Assembly (NCBI GenBank): GCA_041441465.1
Contig: JASDSY010000040.1
Coordinates: forward strand, 62,001 to 126,000
Direction of reading: 5' to 3'
DNA length: 64,000 nt
Source: JASDSY01 sp041441465
GTDB lineage: Bacteria; Muiribacteriota; UBA9980
The position numbers were made by a program, and so were the translations under genes. The notes beneath the pieces were generated by a model. It was given only the letters and a program-made list of their open reading frames with translations. It was not told the DNA's origin and did not search any database. Of the stretch, positions 9,328-18,461 are shown in pieces; the first letter of the stretch is position 1, and each line of letters starts with the position of its first letter.

Positions 9328-10959
9328 CTATAGTTTGACTTTTTCAAATGAAACCGGCAGTTTTCCCTGAGCCGCTATTTTGCCGGCTATCAGTTCGAAA
9401 AGCGCTGTCATATTGTTCTTTCTGAATCCGAACGTGGCGATCCTGGCGGCATTTTCATTGATAAGCGCCAGGTCGTAAGGATTTCTTACGGCAGCAGCTA
9501 TTAAATTGCCGGTAAGGTTGTATATTTTGTTGCCAAGTTCGATCTGTTTCCTGAAAAGGTGGCCGTTATAAGTTAGAATTATGTTGACTGAGTTTTTGAA
9601 ATCGGTTTCTGACAAAATTTTCGAGATTTCATCGTCGGTGATTTTTACGTTGTAAATTATGTGGTTGACAGTGTTTCCGTTATTTTTTAATTCATCGCTG
9701 AGAAGCGTGAAAAACGGTGATTTTTCTTCGATATCCTCTACCTGCGTTATCGCCGAAAATTTAGGCTCGAATATATTTATAATTCCGTTTTTTAAGGAAG
9801 CGGCAGTTTTTAAAACCTGATTTTTATCGGATACCAGTGTAATTGATTTTTCAGCCGCAATCATTGAATAATTTTCATGCTTTTTAAAATCTATCGTTTC
9901 GGAAGCTGCGGATTTATGGTTTTCAAATCGCGCTTTAAGATTTAAAATTCTTGTCAATGCGTCGTTTAAGCGTTCCAGCGGAAGTTCGCCGGTTCTTAAT
10001 TTTTCCTTGAAAAGATTTATTGTCTTTACCTGCAGCTCTTTTGTATGGCATATCAATATGATATCGGCGCCTGCCATAAACGATTTGAAACATGCTTCGT
10101 CCTGCGGATAATATTTTGCTATGGCGCCCATTTCCATATCATCGGTTATAAGCGCTCCTTTAAAACCGAGTTTTTCTTTGAGCAGGCCGGTCAATATTCC
10201 ATGTGAAAGGGTCGCCGGCAGGTTTTCGCCTGGAATTCCAGAAAATACAACATGCGCGGTCATTACGGCGTCGACCCCTGAATTTATGGCATTTTTAAAC
10301 GGTATAAGTTCGAAATTTTCCATTTCCTGAAGCGTCGAAGGTATTGACGGCAAATCAAGGTGCGCGTCGACTGCGGCGTTGCCTTTGCCCGGGAAATGTT
10401 TCGCGCAGGCTGAAAGGCCGTTTTTCTGTACTGATTTTATTAATGCGGTGCCTAATTTTGAACAGATTTCAGGCGAATCGGAAAATGAACGCGCTCCGAT
10501 GCCCGGATTTTGAGGGTTGCAGTTTATATCAAGGACCGGCGCAAGGTTTAATGTAAAGCCAAGGTTTCTTAATTCCTTTGCCGTTATTTCACCCCACATG
10601 CCGCACATATTATCGCTTTGATCGTCAGGGCACGCTGCAAGCGCCATGTTGCCCGGCATTACCGTAGCACCGGTCGTCAGCCTCAAGACAAGCCCGCCTT
10701 CCTGATCTATCGAAACGGCGGGCGGAAATTTTGCATGCGATTTGATTTCTCTTATCATTTTCGCGATCTGTTCGCCGCCTGTTATATTGCGCGCGAACAG
10801 GATAATTCCGCCGATATTGTAATTTTTTATCAGATCTATTGCGGAGGCGGCGCTTTCAGAATTATCCGAAAGCGTCGTTCCGTGTATTCCGAGCATAAAT
10901 AACTGCCCTATTTTTTCGTCATCAGTCATTTGCGCTATCATTTTTTTTACGTCAATCAT
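9328..10959 (-). CDS. nagZ: Beta-N-acetylhexosaminidase, glycoside hydrolase family 3 (NagZ-like)
   Basis: A 543-residue GH3 enzyme that should remove N-acetylglucosamine from muropeptides during cell-wall recycling. The TIM barrel shows SIDQEGG (83-89), KHFPGKG (187-193), the acid/base dyad D198-A-H200, and ITDDMEM (271-277) bearing the catalytic Asp. A second alpha/beta domain follows (about 370-540) ending in AAQGKLPVSF, so this is the two-domain form, longer than the single-domain Proteobacterial NagZ. No signal peptide is visible, so it is probably cytoplasmic. One oddity: the usual second His of KHFPGHG is Lys here. An exported GH3 beta-glucosidase is less likely because the DxH dyad is NagZ-specific. 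Confidence 0.9.
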   Translation of the reverse strand: MIDVKKMIAQMTDDEKIGQLFMLGIHGTTLSDNSESAASAIDLIKNYNIGGIILFARNITGGEQIAKMIREIKSHAKFPPAVSIDQEGGLVLRLTTGATVMPGNMALAACPDDQSDNMCGMWGEITAKELRNLGFTLNLAPVLDINCNPQNPGIGARSFSDSPEICSKLGTALIKSVQKNGLSACAKHFPGKGNAAVDAHLDLPSIPSTLQEMENFELIPFKNAINSGVDAVMTAHVVFSGIPGENLPATLSHGILTGLLKEKLGFKGALITDDMEMGAIAKYYPQDEACFKSFMAGADIILICHTKELQVKTINLFKEKLRTGELPLERLNDALTRILNLKARFENHKSAASETIDFKKHENYSMIAAEKSITLVSDKNQVLKTAASLKNGIINIFEPKFSAITQVEDIEEKSPFFTLLSDELKNNGNTVNHIIYNVKITDDEISKILSETDFKNSVNIILTYNGHLFRKQIELGNKIYNLTGNLIAAAVRNPYDLALINENAARIATFGFRKNNMTALFELIAGKIAAQGKLPVSFEKVKL

Positions 10960-10984
10960 TTTGAATTCCCCTTTGTATTTTTTT

Positions 10985-11222
10985 GTAGGGGGGAAGATGA
11001 TATTTTATGTTTTCCGGGGGCAACAAAGGGTCGCTCGGATTGTCCTCCTTGACAACTCGCGACATTAGCGCATCCGTGCGCGTCAGGCATCCCCCTTTGA
11101 ATGTCCCCCGGCCCCCCCTTTTTAATCCCGGCTGTTTTTTTGCAGCCATTAACCGCCTATTATGGTATATTTTGGTTTTTAATGTCCGCAAAGCGCGGAT
11201 TACATCCGCTTGCTTTGCGGAC
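10985..11222 (+). repeat. GC-rich island of inverted repeats between nagZ and the MFS gene
   Basis: This gap contrasts with its AT-rich surroundings. CCGGGGG...AAAGGG near 11013-11030 is nearly complementary to CCCTTTG...CCCCCGG near 11094-11111, enclosing a loop that itself contains a GCGC...GCGC hairpin. GGCTG/CAGCC around a T-run at about 11130-11148 forms a second hairpin. A third, very strong one spans 11184-11222: GTCCGCAAAGC pairs with GCTTTGCGGAC, with inner GCGGAT/ATCCGC, loop TAC and a 2-base bulge. It resembles a small non-autonomous repeat element of MITE/REP type; no transposase is present. Confidence 0.55.
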
Positions 11223-11318
11223 CTCCGGTAATCGGCCGTGCATGGTTGCTAAATTTATTATTATATCGTTTACGGCCGAATATGAAATGTGAAAAAATCC
11301 ATCAAAGCTTTTTTTATT

Positions 11319-13019
11319 TTACTTTTGAATTTCCGACGTTTCACTGCTTTTTTCTTCATTTGTTTTTATTTCCGAGTCTTTTAATTCAGTTATCTCATTA
11401 TTTGTAGTTTCGTTTTTTAATGGCTCGATATTTATCTGTTCATTTTTTACTATTTCAGTATTTTTTAGTTTGATATCGGCGGGGCCGTTATTTATTGAAC
11501 TATTATTCATTTTTTTCGTGAATAAATTGCCCCTTAATTTTTTTACGCGATTGATTACTTTATCTTCGATATTTGTTATTTTTTCCATGCCGCTGTTAAA
11601 ATAATCGTAAATCAGGGCATAGTTGAATGTTGTGAGCGCGAAGCCGCGCGCGTGAGTCAAAAGGCGCACTACATTTTTAAACGGCTTGCTTTCAGGCTCT
11701 TCAACGTATTTAAAAAGATATGAGCCGGTGAGTCTTAATAATACTGATATCAAGAATATGAACTGGAGATTTGCGATCTGAAATGTAAAGCCATAACCGG
11801 CGTTTTCGGGTGAAAGCAGGTAGCTGAAATTTAATGTCAGCTTTTCGCTTTTTAATCTGTATGCCATATAACCGCCCAATATAGGGCCTAACGATGACAG
11901 TATACCGTTTAATGCTGAATTAAATGACAGGTAGATAGAGCCGTGTTCGGACGGCGCCAGTTTCATAAAAATATTCGAAGTAGCCAGGTTGATTCCGCTC
12001 CAGACAAGTCCGGTAGTTAGTTCGAACAGCGGAATCAGAAGCCATGCGTTTTCTTTTGTTGCAAATACCATAATTATCGGAAGAGCCGCGCCGAAAAACG
12101 TAGTTATCAATAAAATCGGCTTATTGCCTAGCCGGTCGATCAGCCGGCCCCAGACGGAAAATGTTGAGATGTTTGCCATCAGATTTATCACATCGTATAT
12201 CGCCATCATTGTAAATGACACTTCGAGTTCCCTTAAAATGTACAAGTTAAAAAACGGCGAGGCGATATTGCATGCGAAAGTGAACGCGGCGTTTATAAGC
12301 ATGGCGTTTCTGAATTGACGGTTTTTAAAGGGCAGTATAAGCATTTTTATGAAGGCCCAGAGACCAGGCTTTTCATTTCCGGCAGGTATGAGATATTCCG
12401 GTTCTTCGACTTTTTTCAAATAAATGGTTGAAAGCGCGCCGCAGATAAAAGCCGACAAAAAGAGCGTGAAGTATGCCATAAGATAATATGTCGTGCCGAA
12501 ATTTTTCATCGCGTCCAGAAAGCGGCCGAATAAAAAGCCTACAACCAGGCCTGAAATTGAAGTGACAGTCGAGCGTAGCCCGAAATACTTGCCGCGCTGA
12601 CCGGCCGGGACAAGGTCTTTCATCCAGGAAACCCATGATATGCCGGCGAACGCCGCTGCCAGTGCGTTGAGCGCATAAACGCCGATAGCGGCCCATAAAA
12701 TTTCTTCTTTAAGTTCAGGCCTGTATATATATAATATTGGCAGAAGAGCGAAAATAAACCACATCGAGCGAGCGACCATACAAGCAGTAACGCATATTTT
12801 TTTACGCGCGCCGGAGCGTTCTATCAAATATGAGGCGACAAGCTGGAATAAATTTGAGAAAAGCGGTATTGACGAAGCGACGCCTATGTGATAGCTGTTG
12901 CCGCCGATTGCCATTACGAAGCCGGTTAAAAACAAACCGCCCGTGAGCGTACTCATAGATTGGGCGAACGAACCGTCTATTATTGAATTTTTGAGCGATT
13001 GCTGAAGGTCATTTACCAC
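11319..13019 (-). CDS. Major facilitator superfamily transporter with long polar tail
   Basis: A 566-residue carrier with about 12 membrane helices. The loop GARKKI near the N-terminus and the DRLGNKPILL loop between helices 6-8 match MFS signature regions. The last ~70 residues are hydrophilic, Asn/Glu/Lys-rich and probably disordered. The start is GTG, and the 5' end overlaps the upstream polysaccharide deacetylase by 11 bases, so the two are translated together. The substrate is unknown; coupling with a carbohydrate esterase hints at an envelope glycan or oligosaccharide, which is inference. Confidence 0.85.
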   Translation of the reverse strand: MVNDLQQSLKNSIIDGSFAQSMSTLTGGLFLTGFVMAIGGNSYHIGVASSIPLFSNLFQLVASYLIERSGARKKICVTACMVARSMWFIFALLPILYIYRPELKEEILWAAIGVYALNALAAAFAGISWVSWMKDLVPAGQRGKYFGLRSTVTSISGLVVGFLFGRFLDAMKNFGTTYYLMAYFTLFLSAFICGALSTIYLKKVEEPEYLIPAGNEKPGLWAFIKMLILPFKNRQFRNAMLINAAFTFACNIASPFFNLYILRELEVSFTMMAIYDVINLMANISTFSVWGRLIDRLGNKPILLITTFFGAALPIIMVFATKENAWLLIPLFELTTGLVWSGINLATSNIFMKLAPSEHGSIYLSFNSALNGILSSLGPILGGYMAYRLKSEKLTLNFSYLLSPENAGYGFTFQIANLQFIFLISVLLRLTGSYLFKYVEEPESKPFKNVVRLLTHARGFALTTFNYALIYDYFNSGMEKITNIEDKVINRVKKLRGNLFTKKMNNSSINNGPADIKLKNTEIVKNEQINIEPLKNETTNNEITELKDSEIKTNEEKSSETSEIQK

Positions 13020-13746
13020 GTTTGAACACCCTGCTCATTTTATACATAAACCCTGGCGGATGATTATTTCGCCTGATAATTATCCGCGGTATTTCTAATA
13101 GATTGTCTTTTGTCGTGTCGAATGCCCTGTTATCGGTAGTTACGGCGCATTTTATTTCGCATTTTCTTAAAATATCAAGTGTTTCAGAATTATATTCACC
13201 GTACGGCGCAGCAAATGATTCGCATTTTTGGCCTGTAATTCCGCTTATGGTTTTAAGCGAACCGTTGATTTCTTCGTACGCTTGCTCATAATTAAGTTTT
13301 GGAAGCTTTTTATGATTTTTTGTATGCGGCGCGATTTCAATAAGTGGATTTTTCAAAAGCTCTGCTAATTCATCGTTATTCATAAGCCTGTCAGTGCCGG
13401 TAAGATGAATATCTTCCCAATCGGCAGTTTTTCCGATCTGGTCAGAAACCATGAAAACGGTTGCCGGCAGCTTATATTTTTCCAGGATGGGTGCTGCGTT
13501 ATTGTAAAAATCGCAAAAACCGTCGTCGAATGTAAGCGCTACCGTGTATGGCGGCAATTTTTTACCCGACGCAACCATTCCGCGTAATTCAGATAACGGT
13601 ATTACATTAAATCCGGAAGTTTTCAGATACCACATCTGAAATGTGAAATTCAGGCGCGAAACGTAAAGCGCCCATAGCTTGACGCCGGGCGGCGGATCGC
13701 CTATATGATGATACATTAATATGGCAGCGTAATTGTTATTATCCAT
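13009..13746 (-). CDS. Polysaccharide deacetylase (carbohydrate esterase family 4)
   Basis: A 245-residue NodB-homology enzyme. Motif 1 is LTFDDG with catalytic/metal Asp74 and Asp75, motif 2 is H141-TKN-H145 (metal-binding HxxxH), and motif 3 is FAAPYGEY, with Ala where many members have Arg. It should deacetylate N-acetylated or O-acetylated glycans at the cell surface or in the envelope. There is no clear signal peptide, so it may act on lipid-linked cytoplasmic substrates or leave by another route. It is the first gene of a two-gene unit with the overlapping MFS carrier. Confidence 0.88.
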   Translation of the reverse strand: MDNNNYAAILMYHHIGDPPPGVKLWALYVSRLNFTFQMWYLKTSGFNVIPLSELRGMVASGKKLPPYTVALTFDDGFCDFYNNAAPILEKYKLPATVFMVSDQIGKTADWEDIHLTGTDRLMNNDELAELLKNPLIEIAPHTKNHKKLPKLNYEQAYEEINGSLKTISGITGQKCESFAAPYGEYNSETLDILRKCEIKCAVTTDNRAFDTTKDNLLEIPRIIIRRNNHPPGFMYKMSRVFKRGK

Positions 13747-13816
13747 AGTATTTTTGTTTAATTCCGTATATTGTTATTTATTTTATATATTAGTACTGTT
13801 TATATTACAAATTTTG

Positions 13817-13913
13817 AAAAAAGTTTTTACGAGCGAATGCTCCCGCAGACGCACTTGTGGTCGAAGGTTGGGCTCAGCGTCGAGGACCGAGTGAGCGAGA
13901 AAAAACTTTTTTT
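13817..13913 (-). repeat. Small GC-rich element flanked by 12-bp inverted repeats
   Basis: AAAAAAGTTTTT at 13817-13828 and AAAAACTTTTTT within 13901-13912 are perfect inverted repeats enclosing about 70 bp of GC-rich DNA that holds its own hairpin potential (GAGC/GCTC near 13831-13842 and GGTC/GACC near 13860-13888). It lies just after the stop of the esterase gene. Read on the minus strand it could end transcription with the T-run, but the long GC-rich centre looks more like an inserted repeat unit. Confidence 0.5.
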
Positions 13914-13917
13914 ACTT

Positions 13918-15135
13918 TTAATTTTCTTCGCCCTGATTGCCGTATAAATAAAGGAGCATTAAATGAGCCCTGTCGCGCCATGCGCCTTCGGTGTGCGGCA
14001 TATCTTTAAATTCGATATATTTGTAATTTTCCGAACCCTTAAAAATTTTCCGAAGCTCGTTATCGAGTTTCCTCGTCTGTACAAGATATTCTTCGCCTTC
14101 GTCTGTGCCGATGTCCATCCAAATTTTAGTTTTTTCAGGGTCTATATTTTGTGAAAGCGACCATTGTATTATTTTTGCGTCAGCCCACCATAGTGCCGGT
14201 GAAACGACAAGCAATCCATGAAAAACTTCCGGGTGCCTGAGTCCGATATAAAGCGATATGAGCCCGCCGAGCGACGAACCGCCGATTGATGTATTTTGTG
14301 CATCCGGGAGCGTTTTGTAATGTTTGTCTATATAAGGTTTAAGTTCTTCGATCATGAATTTTTCGTAGTTATTGCCTTTACCGCCGAATTTATGAGCTTT
14401 ATCATACCACGGCGTATATTCGTCCATTCTTGCCGCGGTATTAAATATGCCGACTACTATTATTTCGTGCATTCTGCCTTCTTTTGTGAGCCTGTCGACC
14501 GCTTCATCGATTCCCCAGTCGGTTCCGGCGAATGAAAGGCGCGGCTCGAAAAGATTGTTGCCGTCATGCATATAAAGCACAGGATAGCGTTTGGCGCTGT
14601 TATTTTTGTCGTAATTTTCCGGCAGCAGTACTATTACATGTCTTTTATATTTAAGGTGTTTCGATTTGAAATCTTTTATAAGTTCGTACTTTCCTTTTAT
14701 ATCAAGCTTGTTCATAGCTTCCTGCGCTTCGAGCGGCAGTAAATCAGCCCAGCATGATATGTCGCACATGATTTTATTAACCTGTTCAGGGTTAACCAGT
14801 ATCGTGCGGTTAGTGACTTCGAAGCCGTCATTGCTCTTTTCGACATTGGAAAAATCGCCGCGGGTGAATTTAAATTCTAATTTTTTTGTTTCAGGCACGA
14901 AATATCTGAATTCATAAGTATTTTTATTTACTCTTTTCATTTCGGCGATATCCGCCTTCCATTCGCCGAGGAACGGTTCGTTTCCGGTTATAAAGACTCT
15001 GGCGTCAGCCGGCGTAGTGTCGGGAACTCTGGCCGTTATTATAAGGTTTTCTTCGGTGCCCGCATAGGCGCATGAAATATAAAGGCATGTGTTTGAAAGA
15101 ATAATTGCTAAGGCTAATAAAAATAAAAACTTCAT
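13918..15135 (-). CDS. Exported esterase with N-terminal starch-binding-like (CBM20-type) domain
   Basis: A 405-residue secreted protein. Residues 1-25 are a Sec signal peptide ending CAYA. Residues about 30-115 resemble a CBM20 beta-sandwich (ARVPDTTPADARVFITGN, then FLGEW). Residues about 150-400 are an esterase-D/enterochelin-esterase-like alpha/beta hydrolase: YPVLYMHDGNN, nucleophile elbow G286-S-S288-L-G-G, and a late His381. It should hydrolyse an ester, perhaps on a glycan or siderophore, after binding carbohydrate. It is transcribed alone; the gap to the deacetylase start is 171 bp. Confidence 0.86.
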   Translation of the reverse strand: MKFLFLLALAIILSNTCLYISCAYAGTEENLIITARVPDTTPADARVFITGNEPFLGEWKADIAEMKRVNKNTYEFRYFVPETKKLEFKFTRGDFSNVEKSNDGFEVTNRTILVNPEQVNKIMCDISCWADLLPLEAQEAMNKLDIKGKYELIKDFKSKHLKYKRHVIVLLPENYDKNNSAKRYPVLYMHDGNNLFEPRLSFAGTDWGIDEAVDRLTKEGRMHEIIVVGIFNTAARMDEYTPWYDKAHKFGGKGNNYEKFMIEELKPYIDKHYKTLPDAQNTSIGGSSLGGLISLYIGLRHPEVFHGLLVVSPALWWADAKIIQWSLSQNIDPEKTKIWMDIGTDEGEEYLVQTRKLDNELRKIFKGSENYKYIEFKDMPHTEGAWRDRAHLMLLYLYGNQGEEN

Positions 15136-15516
15136 TGAATGGCCTCCGATAGTTTTGTGAAATGTGCTGTATAAAAAGCACTAATTTTTAAAAGCTAATA
15201 TTACCACAGATTTTATAAAAAGTTAATAACTAAAATCAAATATTTAAAATAAATTTGATTTTTATTAAAGTATAGAAAATAACAACATTTTCTATTAAAT
15301 GAAATTATTTTAATAAATTGATTTTTGTGATATACTACTTAAAATATCCGTTGAGAAATTACAGAAAAAATAAAGTTGTATTAGATAATAAAAAAATCTG
15401 TCGATAAAGGAACCTGTGGTGTAGTTTAAATCCGAATATTAAATTATTTAAAAACCACGAAAACATAAACTTATAATATGTTTAGCTTTTTATGAGGAAA
15501 GGAAATTATAATCTGA
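15136..15516. other. AT-rich divergent intergenic region with a palindrome
   Basis: The 381 bp between divergent genes for the esterase and the phosphatase hold no gene. A perfect 9-bp inverted repeat, ATAGAAAAT (15272-15280) and ATTTTCTAT (15287-15295), is separated by 6 bases and could be an operator. TATACT at 15331-15336 is a possible -10 box, but no convincing -35 box is correctly spaced. Confidence 0.4.
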
Positions 15517-16218
15517 ATGAACTTATTTAAAAAAAATAATTTGCTGGCATTAGCCGGAATCATAATATTAATAAGCACAATAATTTTTTCATGCGATGTC
15601 AATTACGCGTATGCCGATTATAAAACAGGTAAATATGAGGCGTCAACCTGCGTTAAATTTGACGACTGCGGCGGCTCAGGAGAATACCCGTATAATTTCA
15701 GGGTAATCGACGAAAAGCTTTTTGCCGGCGGAAATTTATTCGGTCCGCTTGCCAAGAAGAAAAATTCGACAGAAAAAGTCGATGAATATATCGAATTTTT
15801 AAACTCACTCGGCGTTAAGTCCATAATCGCTTTGAATGTGCCGGCTGGAAACACTGCTGAACTTGACTATATAGGCAAAAAATGCGAAGAAAAAGGCATG
15901 AAATTATATAGATTCAGAATGACATCGGAAGAAGTTCCGAACTCTGAGCAGACAAAAAAAATAATGGAGCTTATCGAAAATAAGGCTTATGTCCACTGCA
16001 ATTGGGGCTGCGACAGGACCGGCACTATTATCGCCAAATATCTTATATTGAAAAAAGGTTACAGCGGTGAAAAAGCTTTGCGCGCAGTTATTAACGGCGG
16101 AAGCCACAGCGGCAGGCTCGGCGGATTTAAACAAATGCCGCAATACCGGAAACTGCTCCTTTATTTCTGGCCTGACGCGGTTTCTGAAAAATCACAAATT
16201 GCAAAGAAATTTTTTTAA
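15517..16218 (+). CDS. Exported dual-specificity / tyrosine phosphatase-like protein
   Basis: A 233-residue protein with the protein-tyrosine-phosphatase signature HCNWGCDRTG: nucleophile Cys161 and phosphate-binding Arg167 in a CX5R loop. Upstream, residues 64-130 show the usual fold start (LFAGGNLFGP, LNSLGVKSIIALNVP). Residues 1-33 are a signal sequence ending AYA; Cys26 might instead be lipidated (IIFSC), but Phe at -2 is atypical. It would act outside the cytoplasm on phosphoproteins, phosphoinositides or inositol phosphates. A GAGGAAAGG ribosome site precedes the ATG. A strong terminator follows at 16281. Confidence 0.82.
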   Translation: MNLFKKNNLLALAGIIILISTIIFSCDVNYAYADYKTGKYEASTCVKFDDCGGSGEYPYNFRVIDEKLFAGGNLFGPLAKKKNSTEKVDEYIEFLNSLGVKSIIALNVPAGNTAELDYIGKKCEEKGMKLYRFRMTSEEVPNSEQTKKIMELIENKAYVHCNWGCDRTGTIIAKYLILKKGYSGEKALRAVINGGSHSGRLGGFKQMPQYRKLLLYFWPDAVSEKSQIAKKFF

Positions 16219-16280
16219 TCAACAAATAAAATAGATTTTTAATTGATGATTAAAAAAACTGCCATATATTTTATGGAAAT

Positions 16281-16326
16281 AAAAAAGAGGCTATCCAATT
16301 TTGTTATTGGAAAAGCCTCTTTTTTG
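16281..16326. terminator. Intrinsic terminator between convergent genes
   Basis: AAAAAAGAGGCT (16281-16292) pairs perfectly with AGCCTCTTTTTT (16314-16325), with inner TCCAAT/ATTGGA. T-runs on both strands suit termination of both the phosphatase gene (+) and the gene ending at 16547 (-). The remaining 16327-16546 is AT-rich with nothing else recognised. Confidence 0.9.
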
Positions 16327-16546
16327 CTGTTAAAATTTTTATAGCATGACTTTTATCTGACAAAATATATTTAAAACCAATTAGATTAATGATTTTTTAT
16401 AAGCAAATTACTAAATTTATATATAATTTTTGATATATTTACATAAAAATTTTTAATTTAACCTAAAATGATATATTTTAACAAATTTAAAAGCCGGATT
16501 AATTATCGAAATAAATAAAAAAATACCTGTTTTATCATATATGATT

Positions 16547-18199
16547 TTACTTTGCGGCGGGTACATTTGCTTTTAACATTTTAAACTGCTGATTAAAAGC
16601 AGCCGCAGCGAATGGCGGTTCTTTTTTGGAATTGACATCTTCGTTTGTCAAAAACGAAATGCTGTATACTTTTACTATTTCTTTGTCTTTTGCGTTATCA
16701 TCCGAAACTGCGACAAAGAATGTGAGTGCGTACTGAACCGGCTGGTTGAAAATATTGCGTTTAAAAACATACCAGTTATCTTCGGCTATGCATGCGGCGA
16801 GCGCGTGTTCATTCGACTGGCAGGTACGGCTGAAATATTCTATGGCTGCTTTGCAGAGTTCATCAGGATCGCCGGGACCGGCAAAATTTTTGACGTTGCC
16901 GGGCCACTTCTGGTCTTTAATTTTTTGCTGTGTGTCGGCACTGTCTTTTGCTGAAATCTCATCTATCGATGCCATAAACTTTTGAAGATCGCCGTTTTTA
17001 GGGTCGCATTTAAGTCCAAGCGCTATCCTGTTTTTTATTTCTTCATATTTTTTTGGCCTGCTGTCTTCATTTATATTGTTAATGATTTCAAGCGATGATT
17101 TGACTTCGCCGCTTATAGTTTCAGCCATGTCTTTTCTTGCTTTGCCTATATTTTCAATGCCTTTTGAGAATTCCTGGTAAAGATATCCCGGATCCATAAT
17201 ATTTTCTGGTTTGTCGTTATCGAATAATTCGTTTATTTTATTGTTAAGATCGTTTTCATTCGTGCCGTAATTGGCCGAAAATTTTTCAAGTTTTTCGCGA
17301 AGCCCGGCCAGTTCTTTCTTTTCGAAATCCTCAATTTCGCCGATTAATTTTTCTATGCCGTCAGGATGAATATTGTTTGACGAATCGACTTTATTAAAAA
17401 ACTCTACCATGCGTTCACGCTCTTTATGAAGCGCAATCCATTGCTCGCGAGCTGAATTTTTGGCTTTTAAAAGATCGTTAAGACAGCCTTCGCAATCTTT
17501 TAAATATTTATCAATTTCAATTTTTGCCCTTGTAAAACCAGGATGTTTAGCAAGACCGACAGTTGCGTTCGTGCTGGACGAAGGGTCCTTTTCTTTAGCG
17601 TCGCTGTATTTTAAATATCTTTCGAGGTCCTGCGCGATAGATTCTTTTGTTTCTTTGATCATTTTGATGTCGCCCTTATTTTTGGCAAGTTCGCTTATCA
17701 TATGTGCCTTGAATGCTAATCTGTCAAGTTCAGCCCATTCGTTCATAACCTGATCTTCAAGATTTAAGCAGGTTTTAAAACCGCATTTTTCAAATTTGGT
17801 AATAATTTCTTCAATTTTAGTCCTGATTGTTTTCATTTCGGGATCGGAATGCTTCCAGCCGTCGCTTAAAGCCGATTGATAATAATCGGCGATATTTCTT
17901 ACGACATTTGTCATGCGGCATAATAAATCAAACCATTTGAAGTCTTCAAGATGATTGCCGCCAAGTAATTTTCCTTCAGTTTTGTTTTTTTCAAATTCTG
18001 CTATAAGTTCGGCAACTTTCGTTTCTGATTTTTTTAATTCGTTAATAGCGCCGTTAGTGTTGTAATCGCTTGGCTTAGCTTCAGCGATGGCTGCGTAATC
18101 CGTATAATTAAGAGATTGTGAAGTTCCGTACATGACTAATGATGCCGCCATGGCTGCGCAGCAAGTTGTTTTTACTAAAGGACCTAGATACTTTTTCAT
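16547..18199 (-). CDS. Exported helical protein of unknown function
   Basis: A 550-residue protein that I do not recognise. The N-terminus has a basic start and a hydrophobic stretch (residues about 8-28), consistent with a Sec signal, with cleavage probably in the 40-42 region (IAEAKP). The rest is Lys/Glu-rich and predominantly helical, with likely coiled coils around residues 55-75, 250-320 and 350-400. The last ~100 residues (about 445-550) look like a beta-containing domain (NWYVFKRNIF, YALTFFVAVS, IVKVYSISFL). GGAGGG precedes the ATG. It stands alone between a terminator and the 262-bp gap to sbcC. Confidence 0.7.
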   Translation of the reverse strand: MKKYLGPLVKTTCCAAMAASLVMYGTSQSLNYTDYAAIAEAKPSDYNTNGAINELKKSETKVAELIAEFEKNKTEGKLLGGNHLEDFKWFDLLCRMTNVVRNIADYYQSALSDGWKHSDPEMKTIRTKIEEIITKFEKCGFKTCLNLEDQVMNEWAELDRLAFKAHMISELAKNKGDIKMIKETKESIAQDLERYLKYSDAKEKDPSSSTNATVGLAKHPGFTRAKIEIDKYLKDCEGCLNDLLKAKNSAREQWIALHKERERMVEFFNKVDSSNNIHPDGIEKLIGEIEDFEKKELAGLREKLEKFSANYGTNENDLNNKINELFDNDKPENIMDPGYLYQEFSKGIENIGKARKDMAETISGEVKSSLEIINNINEDSRPKKYEEIKNRIALGLKCDPKNGDLQKFMASIDEISAKDSADTQQKIKDQKWPGNVKNFAGPGDPDELCKAAIEYFSRTCQSNEHALAACIAEDNWYVFKRNIFNQPVQYALTFFVAVSDDNAKDKEIVKVYSISFLTNEDVNSKKEPPFAAAAFNQQFKMLKANVPAAK

Positions 18200-18461
18200 A
18201 AGATACCCTCCAATTTTATTGTTAAAGAACTATATTTTTTATTACGGATACTAAAAATCATATTAACTTATTTATAACCAGCCGTTAATAATATTATAAT
18301 ATTTTACATTTTATCCTTATGAAATGTCAAATATAAAATGGTTAATTTAAAATTAATATTACAAATTTAATCAGATATTGTTTTTACGAAATCATTAAGC
18401 ACGCAATAAGATGTTAAAAATTCAAGCTTCTTTTTTCGGCGGGCGATTATTTTTTATATGG

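Noticed and set aside
10952..11191. A 79-codon minus-strand frame upstream of nagZ
   Set aside because: It overlaps the nagZ start and is formed by the GC-rich inverted repeats; the peptide is basic and Pro-rich without a recognisable fold.
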